Below, piece by piece: positions 20,500-33,600 of a stretch of DNA of 64,000 bases; the first letter of the stretch is position 1, and every line of letters starts with the position of its first letter. The translations under genes were made by a program, and so were the position numbers. Location of the stretch: positions 12,292,480 to 12,356,479 of the forward strand of contig JABAKD010000008.1 in the NCBI GenBank assembly GCA_012845835.1, in the 5' to 3' direction. The notes under the pieces were generated by a model. The model searched no databases. It saw nothing but the letters and a program-made list of their open reading frames with translations, and was not told where the DNA came from. Source of the stretch: Undaria pinnatifida (lineage: Eukaryota; Sar; Phaeophyceae; Laminariales; Alariaceae).

Positions 20500-23160
20500 G
20501 TTTGCTTGTTCTTTGGGCGGTATTGACTTCACCCACCAGCATTTATTAGAGTATTTTCATTTTTTAGAAATTTCCGCGCGAAAACAGAAATGCGTTCCCA
20601 TCATCTCTCAGGAATCTTATCCCGTGAAACCTTCACCGTTGTGACAGAAATTATTCCGGAGGCTCGCTCTCTGCCTACGCAATGGACCCCCCGCGTGAAA
20701 CTGTTCCAGTCAAAGTCGCCACGCATCAACGCATTGCATCTTGGCGCACGACGCCGCAACATCCCCCCGCTGTCACCGGTGCAAAACTGGGATCTCATTC
20801 ACTGCCTGCTAACCAAGTGCGCCTTGCATTCAACAGAGATGTGCTACTTTTCCTTGGCTCCACATCGTAACAAACCCCCCCTCCAACTCAACACGTGTGA
20901 GCGTCGATGCCAAATGGGATTCTGCTGCCGGTTAACCGATCTTCCGTTCTTCGTCGGTGCCTTGTGGCGGTCACAAACCCTTAGCTCGATGTTACGGCGC
21001 TGTGGTAACCGCATCTTACCATTCTATGAGAAGAGCTGAAAAACGTGAACTGAGGCCTTGCTTTTCTGCGTTGGATTTACCAGTGTGTTATTGCGCACTT
21101 TGCTGGACGGCAGTAATTTAGGGCATCGTGAGCAACAGAGACAATGGCGTATTATGCTAGCATTTGGCGTCGTCATCTGTCACGGTCTTTGAGCCGACGA
21201 ACGAAAGACCATGGCGGAGACGGCCGACCATGGTTTCCTGTGCAGCGGTGCTAAACTGGGCTGAAAAGTAATTCATCCCATCGCATCGTATGGCTTGAAC
21301 ACGCGCATTTTGCGCCTGTGTCGACCTGGGAAACGCTACATCTTGATGAATACTTCTACATATTATAACATACATGCTGAAATGCGAGTTCAGGAAACGA
21401 ATACGGAAAATGAGGGGACTAGAGCGTGCCGCTACTGCTACAACGAACTGAGATTGGATCAGAGAAGAGTGGTAGGAATTCAACGCTCGGGCCGTCCATA
21501 AAATGGTGAACTCAGGGAGATAGATGTAGCACTAGGGTGGAATGGGCTTGGTTTAGAACCATTTACCTGTGGTAATCGCAAGAAGGAGAGTCAGGCATAG
21601 CTTTTGACTTGTAGGCGTAAGATTTACGAGTAACACCCAGTGTGAGATACGACATATGAGCACGAGCGCACACGTCTCTCGAAACAAGCGTACGTACTGT
21701 ACAACAGTGCCGTTGCCCAGGCTTACCGCGCTTGCATGTCCACAGCTAACGCGTCCGCTACTCCTACAACGAACTGAGAAAGGACCAGGTGGGGAGTTAT
21801 TCAGTCTTTAGACTGTCCGTACAATCGATGCTGAAGGCATTCACCCTTTAGGCTGTCCGTACAATCGGTTCCTTTGGCATCGGCGTCAAACCAATAACCT
21901 GGCAACCGAGCACGTCTCCGCGGTTCTTTCACTGCACCCGCTGCTGGCGAAAACGTCATCCCCCGTCTTGGGCGCTCCGGCACCTCGCAGCCCCGCCGGT
22001 CAATTCACGGCGACAAATCCCTTCCAAGTTTGCGTCCAGGTACTGCACCCATCACTACGGTGCCTGAAAGTTTTATTTCCACCCCACATTGTCACTCCGC
22101 TCACCCCTTTAACGCCCACTAAAGGTCGCGTCGATTGTCGTGTGGCAACCCTAAGTCCTGCGGCTTCTTCATCCTCAGCCCGCGGTCCCGCTCCCCCTTC
22201 GGGGGCGCTGATGCCGGCCGGGCGACAGCCCAAGCCTTTGTACCTCTCCAGCAAGGCAAGAAAAACGTCGGGCTATAGCGAGGTGAAGCTGTACCGGACC
22301 TCCTCTTCCAGCAGCCACGCCGACTCTGTGCAGCTTTGGCACTAATACCGGTACTGCTGCCGTCGCCAAGCACCTCACTCAACGGTTCTGGCCTCTGGCC
22401 TGGGGCAGTGTTTAAAAGAGCGGCAGTGCGTGCTCCTGCACGTTCCGGGCAGGGTGGACTCCGACCAGCCAACGCATGTAGTCGTCCTCCCATCGCATTC
22501 CTCGCGACTTGCAGACCTCAGTCATGAGGCCACCTTGGCATCCTTCCAATTACCCGTTCACTGCGAGGGACGATCAGCCGGCCACCGCTAAAGTAGCAGG
22601 CGCCTACCTTGTGCCACCGGTGGCTAATTCCCCTCGACACCTCCTCGACAAGAAATTCCACCGCTAACCCCCCTGCATTCTCACCACTGATCGATAACGA
22701 CGCAAGCAAACGCAGGCTGCGGCTCAGGCGACCTCCTCGGTGCGCCCCTTGTTGTCCGTTCATTCCCTCGAAGCATCCATGGAAACGCATGCTCATTTGT
22801 CCGCTCGGATGGGCCGCGAGGTTTTCTGAAACACGTCCACTACACGGTGTGCCGTTAAGAGCAGCTGCCACTGCAGGGGTTTACCTTACTAATGCTGCGG
22901 TAAGGGGTTTACCTTACCAAAGCTACGGCAAGGGGTTCGGGGTCACTCGCGCGAGTGCCCCCCCCCCCCCCCTGTTCCGCTGCGGTCTTGAGCAGCAACC
23001 ATCGTGCTGTTCTAATTTTTGCGATACGAATCCGCAAAATGGGATAGTTAGCTACGCTGCGCCAAACAAAGAGTCGGCTAAAGCCTTCTGTCAGATTGAG
23101 GAACAGGGTCTCTCGTGCCATTGGCTCAAAGGCTGAAACCCAGTTCTGAAATGGGTAGTA
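20500..23160. other. Moderately GC-rich stretch without assignable genes
   Basis: Open frames of 117-175 codons occur on both strands (for example minus 22518-22871 and plus 22609-23136) but overlap each other and show no motif I recognise. Sequences at 21420-21500 and 21750-21830 share a diverged block (CTACTCCTACAACGAACTGAG). At 22877-22935 a 31-bp unit with GGGGTTTACCTTAC is duplicated. Degraded transposon pol is possible but unproven. Confidence 0.4.
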
Positions 23161-23164
23161 TATC

Positions 23165-24222
23165 ATAGCATTATCGCAGCATCATCATAGCATCATCATA
23201 GCATCATCATAGCATCATCATAATATCGTCATAACATCATCATGACATCATCATAACACCACCATAACATCATCATAACATCATCATAACATCATCATAA
23301 CATCATCATAACATCATCATAACATCATCGTAACATCATCATAACATCATCATAATACATCATCATAACATCATCATAACATCATCATAACATCATCATA
23401 ACATCAGCATAACATCATCATAACACCACTATAACATCATCATAACATCATCATAACATCATCATAACATCATCATAATACCATCATTATAACATCTTCA
23501 TAACATCATCATAACATCATCATAACACCATCATAACACCATTCTAACATCATCATAATACCATCATCATAACATCATCATAGCATCATCATAACATCAT
23601 CGTAACACCATCATGAAATCATCATAAAATCATCATAACATCATCATAAGATCAGCATAACATCTTCACAACATCATCATAACATCATCATAACATCATC
23701 AGAACAACATCATTATAACATCATCATAACATCATCATAAAATCATTATAACATCATCATAACATCATCATAACATCATCATAACATCATCATAACATCA
23801 TCATAACACCATTATAACATCATCATAGCATCATCATAACATCATCATAACACCATCATAATACCATCATCATAACATCTTCATAACATCATCATAATAC
23901 CATCATCATAACACCATCATAAGATCATCATGAAATCATCATAACATCATATAACACCATCATAACATCATATAACATCATCATAGCATCATCCTAACAT
24001 CATCATAACATCATCATAACGTCATCATAGCATCATCATAACATCATCATAACCCCGTCATAACATCATCGTAATAACACCACAATAAAATCATCATAAC
24101 ATCATCATAACATCATCTTAACACCATCAAAACACCATCATCATAACACCATCATAACATCATCATATAACATCATCATAACAACATCATATAACATCAT
24201 CATAACAACATCACAACACCAC
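23165..24222 (+). repeat. 11-bp minisatellite (ATAACATCATC)n, about 1.06 kb
   Basis: Roughly 95 imperfect copies of ATAACATCATC with CACC, GTC and TAT variants. Local doublets (ATAATACCATC) suggest higher-order amplification. There are no open frames of note. Confidence 0.95.
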
Positions 24223-24600
24223 CGTAACATCCCCCCTAGTAATACCGTAGGCTCGGTCTGCGGTATGAAGCACCAAACGTTTTGTGACGCTCCTCGCCTC
24301 GGAAATCTGTACCTCACCTGAGCATTAAGTTTGAGACATGTTGATGAAGTCAAACGCCACGAACAGCTTATACATATATGTATATACGTAATGCATATAG
24401 TATGTCCTGCATATATGTATATACGTCATGTATATAGTATGTCCTGCAGAAGGTACAAAATGACTAATATTGCAAAAAAAAAGAAGGTCATGCACCGGCG
24501 ATATTAATGGGTTAAGGCACCCACCCCGTTCTCCAGAAAATAAAGTCCAAAACTGCCAAGGCAGGGGGTCCCGAGTACCTCCATTTCCACTTCGACGGTG
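24223..24600. other. Spacer between the minisatellite and MITE-A copy 3
   Basis: Contains a duplicated TACATATATGTATATACGT-like block (24370-24440). Nothing gene-like is visible. Confidence 0.5.
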
Positions 24601-24601
24601 A

Positions 24602-24872
24602 ACGCATGCTACGATAGAGGTATACCTTTTTTTGGCGAAAATGGTTTCTGAACGACGGGGTTCCCTAGCCCAAAATCGTCGGAAATCGTAGGCCATTTTT
24701 TTTTCGCACGATTCTCGCCGTGTACCTTCAGGAGCATGGGAGTTTTCATCCGGTATATCAATAGCAGTGTTATTTTTCTCCAATAATCAGTTCTTTTGGG
24801 AGAGGTCTTAAGCTCCAAAACTGAGGAACCTTGAAGAAAAAAAGCGGTGCGCCTCTATATCGCAGCACGCGT
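24602..24872 (+). mobile_element. MITE-A copy 3, nearly complete
   Basis: Left end GCATGCTACGATAGAGGTA then CCTTTTTTTGGCGAAAATGG. Internal blocks are CTGAACGACGGGG, AAAATCGTCGG and ATTCTCGCCGTGTACC. Right end GCGCCTCTATATCGCAGCAC then GCGTC. This is a good reference copy for the family (271 bp, inverted termini). Confidence 0.85.
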
Positions 24873-25778
24873 CTCCTTTTATTGCTTCTCCTACGGCTCC
24901 GATGAAGGCTGGCACCGAGCCGGCAAAGAGCCCAGACGTGTGCGTCGTCTTGTGGTTTGCTGTTCGACCACCCCGCGGACTGAGCGGCGGCCAGTACGAC
25001 GTTGTCTTTGGGCCTTTCGCAGTGAGAGGGCACTGCCTTCCCCCCCAAACACTCGAGCCTTTCGTGAGCACTATTAGTCGCTCTTCTGCAAGAATGTTTT
25101 CAGCGTGGGACCGGTCACCAAACCAGCGCCCCCCCTTCACTCGCTACACGAAAGCAGGCACAAACAAAAACAAAAAAAAAACGTAAAACCGTCACACAGT
25201 AACCTACCAGGTCCATAGAAACCGCGCACCACGCATCTACATGGTTGATCATATGATGTAATGGGCAGGTCTCCTACTTCTCCTCCGCAAAGCGAATGCA
25301 CTACATACATACCCACGAGCCCTACATATTGGGCGCGGAGGTAAATAAATGGCAGCGATCGCACTTGGGCTGTCGTCTTCTTTAGCGACAGTCGCGGCAG
25401 GCTTCCTCGAGGCTAACCAACCGGCGTTAACGACGGTGGTGGAGGTCGTGGCAGCCCCCTCCAGAATAAACAGTACGTTTTGCCGCAAACCCCTCCCCTA
25501 CCCCCGCGCCCGCCGCGCCCACAACACCCCAGCGTACCGCAGTGTACACGAGGGGGGGATATTTCTGAAGGAGCGAGAGGAGATAGATCGATGGCGGCTG
25601 CGATGCAGGACCAACGCTAGGGTAGGGAGGGTACCCCCTTTTGGGCTCTTCTTTTTCAGTGGCGCTCGCGGTGTCACTCGTGCGAGTGACGCTCATGTTC
25701 CTCGCGGTCACAGGTTTCGTGCTGCCTTAACATTTCTCAATATTAGTACGAAAAAGGTCCCGATGGTTAGCTACACGC
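24873..25778. other. Intergenic stretch
   Basis: GC-rich in parts. An open frame from 25349 (+) runs into the CAA array and its last 90 residues are pure repeat, so it is not called. A palindrome GTCACTCG-TG-CGAGTGAC lies at 25673-25690. Confidence 0.4.
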
Positions 25779-25794
25779 TGCAACAACAACAACC

Positions 25795-25828
<34 letters not shown>

Positions 25829-25858
25829 ACAACAGCAACAACAACAACCAACAACAGC

Positions 25859-25905
<47 letters not shown>

Positions 25906-25999
25906 CCACAACGACAACAACAACAACAACACCAACAACAACAACACCAACAACAGCAACAACAACAACAACAACAACAGCAACAACAACAACAACAGC

Positions 26000-26057
<58 letters not shown>
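25779..26057 (+). repeat. (CAA)n microsatellite, 280 bp
   Basis: CAA/AAC triplets with scattered CCA, CGA and CAG variants. They create polyAsn/Gln frames on plus and polyLeu on minus. Confidence 0.97.
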
Positions 26058-26096
26058 GAAATCTCCGAACGAGCGTGTTTTGGTTTTTGTCGCGCG

Positions 26097-26201
26097 AGTA
26101 TGATTTAATCGTATGATTTAATCGTATGATTTAAACGTATGATTTAACCGTATGATTTGATCGTATGATTTAATGGTATGATTTAATCGTACAATTTAAT
26201 A
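26097..26201 (+). repeat. 13-bp tandem repeat (TATGATTTAATCG)n
   Basis: Eight copies with single-base variation, directly before MITE-A copy 4. Confidence 0.95.
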
Positions 26202-26202
26202 C

Positions 26203-26474
26203 ATGCGCGCTACGGTAGAGGTGCAACACATTTTTTTCCCAATACTACCCCTCAATTCGGGAGCTTAACACCTCTTCTCCCAAAAAACTGATTTTGTTTG
26301 GAGAAAAATAAAACTTGCTATATAGAGCGGATGGATCCTATGGCCTAGACAGATATACAACGAGAATCATGCAAAAAAAATGGGCCTTTCCCGACGATTT
26401 TGGGTTAAGGAGGGCCCCGTCATTCAGAAAACATTTTCGCCAAAAAACGGTATAACTCTATATCGTAGCACGCG
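26203..26474 (-). mobile_element. MITE-A copy 4, complete
   Basis: Starts TGCGCGCTACGGTAGAGGTG. It contains GGGAGCTTAACACCTC, CCGACGATTTTGGGTTAAGG and CATTTTCGCCAAAAAACGGT, and ends CTATATCGTAGCACGCGT. It is inverted relative to copy 3. Confidence 0.85.
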
Positions 26475-26817
26475 TTTATACCTCAGAACGGGTAGTAGCA
26501 AAAACTGGGGGTACCCCCCCCCGCCCCGTTACCCACCCTACCGTCGGCTCGATCGCTGTAGCTTTCACGCTTCCGCGTGTAGAGGCACCGCCGGGCTTCT
26601 ACGTACGGTAGATGCCGTCGCCCACAGAGGCTACGATAGAAGAGGGCTAACCCTCCCATCATCATTCGCACGAGTGACTCTGTTGCTCGTTTGTTTGTTT
26701 GTTTTTAAACGGGGACACTTTAAAATGCTTTTGTTTTTTTTCATCATATATGTCACAGCGTGTTTAAACAATACCATGGCTGTATGCCTGTGATCGAGAA
26801 CACGGCAGGCGGGGTGA

Positions 26818-27021
26818 CGCTTGCTACGACATAGTAAGTATACCGTTTTTTGGCGTAAACGGTTTCTGAATGACGGGGGCTGGTCTCCCTAACCCAAACC
26901 GTCGGGAAAAAAAAATAGGCCAGTTTTTTTTTGTTTGTTTGCATGATTCTCAGTCGTGTACAGATCTAGGCGCCACGGGATTTTTTATCCGGGGTACATA
27001 CGTAGTCTAGCGGCTTTGTTT
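26818..27021 (+). mobile_element. MITE-A copy 5, cut by the assembly gap
   Basis: GCTTGCTACGACATAGTAAG, TTTTTTGGCGTAAACGG, CTGAATGACGGGGGC and CCGTCGGG match the left two thirds of the family. The right end runs into the N block. Confidence 0.75.
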
Positions 27022-27521
27022 NNNNNNNNNNNNNNNNNNNNNNNNNNNNNNNNNNNNNNNNNNNNNNNNNNNNNNNNNNNNNNNNNNNNNNNNNNNNNNN
27101 NNNNNNNNNNNNNNNNNNNNNNNNNNNNNNNNNNNNNNNNNNNNNNNNNNNNNNNNNNNNNNNNNNNNNNNNNNNNNNNNNNNNNNNNNNNNNNNNNNNN
27201 NNNNNNNNNNNNNNNNNNNNNNNNNNNNNNNNNNNNNNNNNNNNNNNNNNNNNNNNNNNNNNNNNNNNNNNNNNNNNNNNNNNNNNNNNNNNNNNNNNNN
27301 NNNNNNNNNNNNNNNNNNNNNNNNNNNNNNNNNNNNNNNNNNNNNNNNNNNNNNNNNNNNNNNNNNNNNNNNNNNNNNNNNNNNNNNNNNNNNNNNNNNN
27401 NNNNNNNNNNNNNNNNNNNNNNNNNNNNNNNNNNNNNNNNNNNNNNNNNNNNNNNNNNNNNNNNNNNNNNNNNNNNNNNNNNNNNNNNNNNNNNNNNNNN
27501 NNNNNNNNNNNNNNNNNNNNN
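27022..27521. other. Assembly gap of exactly 500 N
   Basis: A round-number gap between a truncated MITE-A copy and a roughly 180-bp tandem repeat, so repeats probably broke the assembly. True length unknown. Confidence 0.99.
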
Positions 27522-27526
27522 AGATC

Positions 27527-28012
27527 ATATTTAGCTAGATTAATCTATAGATCATCTATAGATCATCTATAGGAGTATCATGATCTATCCGATGTGGGAA
27601 GCCTTATTGTCACATTCTCCTTTCCCTCCATTGATTTAGCTGTTAATCTATAGATCCTCCATGGACTATCTATAGATCGTATTTAGCTATTAACCTATAG
27701 ACCATCTATGGATCATCTATAGATCATATACAGATCATCTATACGGGCATGATCTATCCGATGAGGGAAACCTTATTATCACCTTTTCCTTTCCCGCCAT
27801 TGATTTAGCTATTAATATATAGATCCTTCATGGATTATCTGTATTATAAAAATGAAAATACACTCCAGCTGTGAGATCGAATATTTTGTCGAAACTCATT
27901 TTTGCAAGCTGCTATATATCACATTTAGCTATTAATCTATAGATCATCTACAGATCATCTATAGGGGTATGATCTATCCGATGTGGGAAAACCTTGTATT
28001 ATCACCTTCTAA
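27527..28012 (+). repeat. Threefold repeat rich in TAGATCATCTA palindromes
   Basis: The block TTAATCTATAGATCATCTAT ... GATCTATCCGATGTGGGAA ... ACCTTATTATCACC occurs at about 27527-27620, 27685-27795 and 27930-28012, separated by CATTGATTTAGCTATTAAT-type spacers. Further units may lie in the gap. Confidence 0.8.
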
Positions 28013-28164
28013 TGTTCAACCTTTTCTATCTGCAAAAACGTGGGTTGGTTGCTTTTCTGAAGGGTTTAACCGGATTCCGGAGCGGGGCGTCCGCGACTCT
28101 CAGGCGCGTTATGGAATCACACAAAGCCGGCAAGCCAAAGACGTCAGAATTCTCCTTATTATTG

Positions 28165-28459
28165 TTGCGTTTATAGATAGAGATAGATACCGTTTTTTGG
28201 CGAAAATGTTTTCTGAATGACGGAGCTCCCTAACCCGAAATCGTCGGGAAAAAAATAAATAAATGGCCATTCGTTTTGCATGATTCTCGCTGTTTTACGT
28301 AGGCCACGAGATTTTTCATCCGGGGTATCATATCAGTTGTTATATTTTCTCCAAAACAGTTTTTTGGGAGGGAACGCGTCTTAATCTCCCCAAATTGAAG
28401 AACGTCTATCGTCAGAAAAAAAAAAAAGTGGTGCATCTCTCTCTATCGTAGCACGCGTC
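28165..28459 (+). mobile_element. MITE-A copy 6
   Basis: TAGATAGAGATAGATACCG, TTTTTTGGCGAAAATG, CTGAATGACGGAGCTCCC, AATCGTCGGG, TGCATGATTCTCGCTG; right end CTCTATCGTAGCACGCGTCG. The left terminus is altered. Confidence 0.8.
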
Positions 28460-29106
28460 GTCCGAGAGCGTTTTAGCATAGACCTCAAAACATAAATCTC
28501 AATGATGATGAAAAAACGAAAAAAACAAGAAAAAAAAGAAACAAAAAAGGGAAACCTAGGCACACGAGGTCTGACTCCCTTTCTATGTTTATCAGATAAT
28601 CCTCCCTGTGCTCCCGGTATAGCACTGTCGATCTACTAGCATACTACAGTGATTCGCCCCCTCTTTTCTCCTTTTTCTTCAATTTTTTTTTTCACTCTCA
28701 TCTACCTTCTACCCCAAAACCCTAAACCACGGCCAGGCTCCATCTCCGCACCATGCATGGGACATGTATGTGTTGATTTATTGCAAACTCCCCCCCCCTC
28801 TCCCTCCCTCCCCCAAGTTCTCCTCCGTGCTTCCTGGCGATCACATAGATGGCTGAAGCATGAAGCGGGACAACCTCCTCTTTTTTTTACTAGATGTGGT
28901 AGCCGTTAACGTTGTTAACAAAAAAGGCTACGTACGGCAGGGGTCGGGTCACTGTAGTGCACAGGGAGTTTTTCTTGCCGTAAACGCCTCCCCGAAAGCA
29001 TAATACTTCGAAGTAGTGTTTTGAACCAATATTATTAGTACAGTGTGTATATAAAAGAAACTCCTTTAGCATTGAACTGCTAGTAGTAGTGGCCATCTAA
29101 CAATGA
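28460..29106. other. Intergenic stretch
   Basis: Pyrimidine-rich DNA with no exon-like segment and no motif recognised. Confidence 0.5.
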
Positions 29107-29368
29107 GTCGTCGTACGGTAGCCCCCCCCAAAAAAAACTCTTTAACGAAGTCGCCGGTTTTTAAGCCAGCTCCCGGCCGTACCTCCTGAAATACGGTGCC
29201 CCTTGCCACGCTGGCGTCATCGTTCGATATGATAGTCCTTTGCAAACAAGAAAATACATGGAGGCGTTTTTTTTTTACAGAACCCTTCCTCGTGTCGATC
29301 AGCCATGAAACCTTCGATAAAGAAAATCGCTGGGTTTTTTTCGGGGGGGGGCTATTATCGTAGAATTA
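29107..29368 (+). mobile_element. MITE-C copy, complete
   Basis: Left end GTCGTCGTACGGTAGCCCCC. Internal blocks are TTTAACGAAGTCGCCGG, CCGGCCGTACCTCCTGAAAT, ACGGTGCCCCTTGCCAC, TCGTGTCGATCAGCCATGAA and CTTCGATAAAGAAAATCGCT. Right end GGGGGGCTATTATCGTAGAAT. The ends are inverted repeats of a run of C or G plus CTACG. Confidence 0.75.
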
Positions 29369-30334
29369 GCCCAATATTGTTGTGTTCGCCATTCGACAGT
29401 ACGCATACAGAGTGATCTTGACGCCTCTTTACAACTGGAAACCCGCTTGTGGGGAAAAAGTACTTGGAATTAGTATAGGGAGGGGTTTCGGGACTGTGGA
29501 GGGGTTGAACCAACTCGCTTAACAACATTCGTCACTCTCGCCCCAATTGAGAAATAAAAAATAAAAAAAGTGTATATGGGCGTGCGTCAGTGTTCTATTC
29601 GTTGAACTGATATTTCGACCCATCTACATCCAGCATAACCAATGCCCGAGCTTATGCCTCCGATTAGTAGAGAGACGAGCTCTGCTACTACTGCTGTGGT
29701 CACAACCTAGACGAGACAGAGATACGCATTACAGACACGGCAAGGCGGTTTGAGCATGTGCAATGCCAACCGCAATGAGCACGCGCGGGGAAAACTCGAC
29801 AAGATGCAAGCCAACATATAGCCAGATTACTTGCACCAAAAAAAAAAAAAAATGAAGAAAGAAAAAATGAGATGAAAAAGAAGAAAAAACAGAAAGATAA
29901 AAGGAAAACGTGCAGTTGGAAAAAACAACGAGGGGAGAAGCAGGAGGACGCGTCACGACGAAAAAAAAAATGAAAAACTCAAAGCTTCATAGCTCAGAGA
30001 CAGCCAGCAACTACAGCAACACAGCACATAGATTACGCCATCCAACCAACGCCCGAGCCAGCAACCAAGTTGGGTTTCGAATGACCCTACTGCCCTGTAG
30101 GAGTTACGAGCATTGCCGCATGGCCTATCACCTGCCCACTGTTCCTGGCGACAACGGTGCAAACACCGTCTCATCGTCACCCCAGTACCGGATACAAAAA
30201 TGGAGCCAAATAATTAAGCAGGCGCAAACGCAGCAGCAACAACGCAGACGGCACAACCCAGTGTCATGGAGTTCTCTCGGTAGAACGGAGATAGTCTGTA
30301 GATTCGACATGGAACCATGCCATCACATGGTTGG
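29369..30334. other. Left flank of the LTR element
   Basis: A-rich DNA without a credible gene. The last 25 bp (ending ATCACATGGTTGG) form one half of an imperfect tandem repeat whose second half lies just beyond the 3' LTR (37010-37022). Confidence 0.5.
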
Positions 30335-30603
30335 TGTTAAGATACGGCCTCGAAAGGCCTGTAGGTATCCGAATTTGAGATCATTTGGATGGATTTCGTA
30401 TGATAAGGTTGGCGTTTTATATTCGGGGAAGTTAGGAATTAGATCGGAGGCACGCGCCTCCGATCTCAGAAGCTATCCCGGGCTCTGGTGGAAACGAATA
30501 AAGCTACATCTCTACGAAGGAACGAAAGTGAGTACTCTCCGAGGACCTACCCAATTGGCAGACCTGCAGGGGGCACTCTGTGTCCCCCACCATTAATTTA
30601 ACA
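30335..30603 (+). repeat. 5' LTR
   Basis: 269 bp, TG...CA. It contains an inverted repeat GATCGGAGGCGCG-type hairpin (ATCGGAGGCACGCGCCTCCGAT) and an AATAAAG box about 105 bp before the end, which may serve as the polyadenylation signal. Confidence 0.95.
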
Positions 30604-30605
30604 AA

Positions 30606-30622
30606 TGGCGTCGTCGGCAGGA
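30606..30622 (+). other. Putative primer-binding site
   Basis: TGGCGTCGTCGGCAGGA begins two bases after the LTR. It starts with the TGG that pairs with tRNA CCA, and the complement has a plausible acceptor and T-stem. I cannot name the tRNA without the genome's tRNA set. Confidence 0.5.
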
Positions 30623-30656
30623 CAGAAAAAAAAAAGAACCAACATGCTCTCTCGCG

Positions 30657-33600
30657 GTGTGGGCATGCGTGGTCCCTCCTTCGGTCATGCAGCACGCTGT
30701 CTTGCTGGGCCGCGACAGTTGGATGCGCTTCAACACCCGTTCATACCGCGCCCTGCCCCCTCGTCCTCTCGATAATCGGGTTTTGGGCGAGCTGACGTTG
30801 TCCCACCACGCCACAGCAGGCGTAGCGGCTTATGCCGTCGACCCCGCAGCATCGAACGGTGCTTTCCACCTTCGCTATGATGGCTCTACAGGCGTCTCTT
30901 TGTCGGACGAGCCCCAACTGCTCGAGGTCAACTTGGTGCGCAATAACGGCTCTCCTGCGCTCACAGGACACTATCTTGTCGACATACTGCCGCAGCCGGA
31001 TGTTCTTTCGGGACAGAAACACTTTGTTGCTTCAGGACGACAGGTGCTTCCCGTCATAGGTGTCGCGGACCTCGAGCCAGGCGACCTTATCGGGGTCGCC
31101 GACGCCCCACTTTTGCGCATCCCGCTGGGTGCCTTACAACACCCTATCAAGGCTGCGGGTCCCCACCCTGGCCAGACTTCGGACAGCCAGGTCTCTGCGG
31201 TCGCGAGCCCGACCGGCGCGGAGGAGATAGTTCCCGCCGTACCGTCGCCCTCGCCGACGCTTATGGAACGTTTGAACCCGGTCCAACGTTCTGCATTTCT
31301 ACGCGTCTGGGCCCGACTCCCACCGCACCTGCGGGAGATTGCGTTCGACTTACACGACCCTGGTTGGGACCCCCCGACCATTGAGCAACTGGGGGATGTG
31401 CTCTGCGACTTTTCTGACGTGTTCTCCACCTCGAAGACGGATTTTGGGTCATGCTCTCTAATGCCCTTTGAAATCTCGGTTCCGGAGGGCAGCGCTCCGG
31501 TCACTTCACGGCCCCATCGCATAAACCCTATACTGGCCAGAGAAGTGGACGCGACCCTTAACCAGTACCTCGCGGCTGGGCTGATTCAGCACTCGACCTC
31601 ACCGTACTCGAGCCCGCTGGTGGTCATCCCGAAGAAATCTGGCGGTGTGAGGATCACGGTGAACTACAAGAAACTCAACCAAATTAGCAAGCTCGGTCAA
31701 CTGCCGATTCCGCGCGTGGACCAGGTCCTGGACTCCTTGGGCTCAGGTCGGGTGTTTTCCCTGTTCGACTTGGTTTCCTCGTTCCACCAGATAACGGCAC
31801 ACAAGGACACAGTTCCCCTTACAGCGTTCTGCACACCCACGGGCCTTTATGAATGGCTCGTTATGCCCCAGGGTAGCAGCGCCTCGCCTGGGTGGTTCGT
31901 CAAGGTTATCAATGAGGTGATCAAGGGTTTGACACAGGTGGCAGCTTACCTCGACGATGTCATCGTGTTCGACTCCGACCCGGTAACGCATGTTCGGACG
32001 ATTCGCTCTCTCTTCGAACGCCTTCGAAAGCACAATCTCAAGCTTTCCCCCTCGAAGGCGCGTTTGGGCGCTACCGATGCGAACTTTCTAGGCCACTCCA
32101 TTTCTCCAGCAGGCCTACGCCCAAATTCGGAAAAAGTGTCGGCATTGACCAATATGCCGATGCCCACTGACGTTAAGCAGGTGCGCGCACTCATGGGTGG
32201 TATCAACTATTACCGCAAATTTTTGCCCGACTTATCGAAGAGACTTCGTCCTATTAACGCACTCCTTCGGAAGGGGGTAAAGTTTGTCTTCACGCCTGAT
32301 ATGGAGAAGTTGGTGAGAGAAATCTTGGCGGAGCTCACGACCTCGCCGGTCCTCGTTTTCCCTGATTGGGACGCCGTCGCCGACGGCACTCGCCCGTTCC
32401 ACGTGTACTGCGATGCCTGCATCGACGGGTTCGGAGCCGCTCTCGAACAGGAGCAGACGGACGGCTCCATAAAACCCATCGCATACATCAGTCGAGCTAC
32501 GCTCGACTCGGAAAAGCATTGGACTCCTCTCGATTTGGAAGCTGGCAGCATCGTCTGGGCTCTCAAGCGCCTCCGCGGCTACCTTTGGGGCACCAAGTTC
32601 CGAATATTCTCAGACCACAAGGCTCTGGAAAACATAGGTAAAGTGGGGAATCACAACGGCCGAGTCCAGAGATGGCTCGAGTTCCTCACCGCATTCGATT
32701 ACACCCTCGAATACCGAAAAGGAAGCGCAAACGGCAACGCTGACTTCCTGTCTCGCTTGCCGGAGCCTGCCACGGAACACGACCGCAATGGTTCGACGAG
32801 CCTTACCCCTGTTGAGGATGGTGGTATATACCTCATACGGGCTTGCGGGCTGTACACTCCTTCTTCTCCGATACCGGGTGTCGGCTTGGGTGGGCTAATG
32901 CCCCGCACCGAAAGTAATGCCTTGGGTGGGCTTCCTCTCACTCTTACCGACTTTTGCGATTTTCGCACACACGGGCCACGTATGAGGCTTGACGACCTTC
33001 CTCCTCCTTCCAGGAGATTCGTCGCTCGTGTTTCTGCATCCACCGCCACCGTCGATAGCTCGCCCGGCCGAGGCGGGGGCTCGCGTACAGCCGACTACAA
33101 TTCCGCTTCGGTTTTTGCTGTACCCATCGTGACCAACGAGGATTCCGCCGAAGCCCCGGCTGTCACGACATCAGTGGCCCAACCGACTCCTTCCCGGAGC
33201 TCGGTACAAGGGACAAACCCCGTCAAGCCCATGGGCCCGACCGCGTCCGTCCCAACCTCGCCTGGATCTCCGGCGCCCCAGACGATGACGCCCTTTTCGG
33301 ACCGCATCTCCACTCGGACGCGCCGGCGTTCAGCAACAGCAGCTGGTAAGGCACCCCCTGCTGTCGACTATGGCTTCGGGCCCGGCGGGGTTCCCCAGTC
33401 ATCGCCCAGACGAGTTACGACTCCGCCGCGAGCCCGACGGCCGCGGCCGGCTCCGCCAGTCGCCGCGACCCCTACTCTTGCCGACCCGCCGGCCCGCACG
33501 GTACCACTTCCGTCCGACCACGACCACGCAGAGCCTATGGGAACTCCGCTCCTACGGCTTACGCCTCCTCCTGGTGAAACGCCGGCTACACTTACAAGGT

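Noticed and set aside
25349-26116. 255-codon frame ending in polyAsn
   Set aside because: Runs through the CAA microsatellite; the front part has no recognisable domain or supporting signals.
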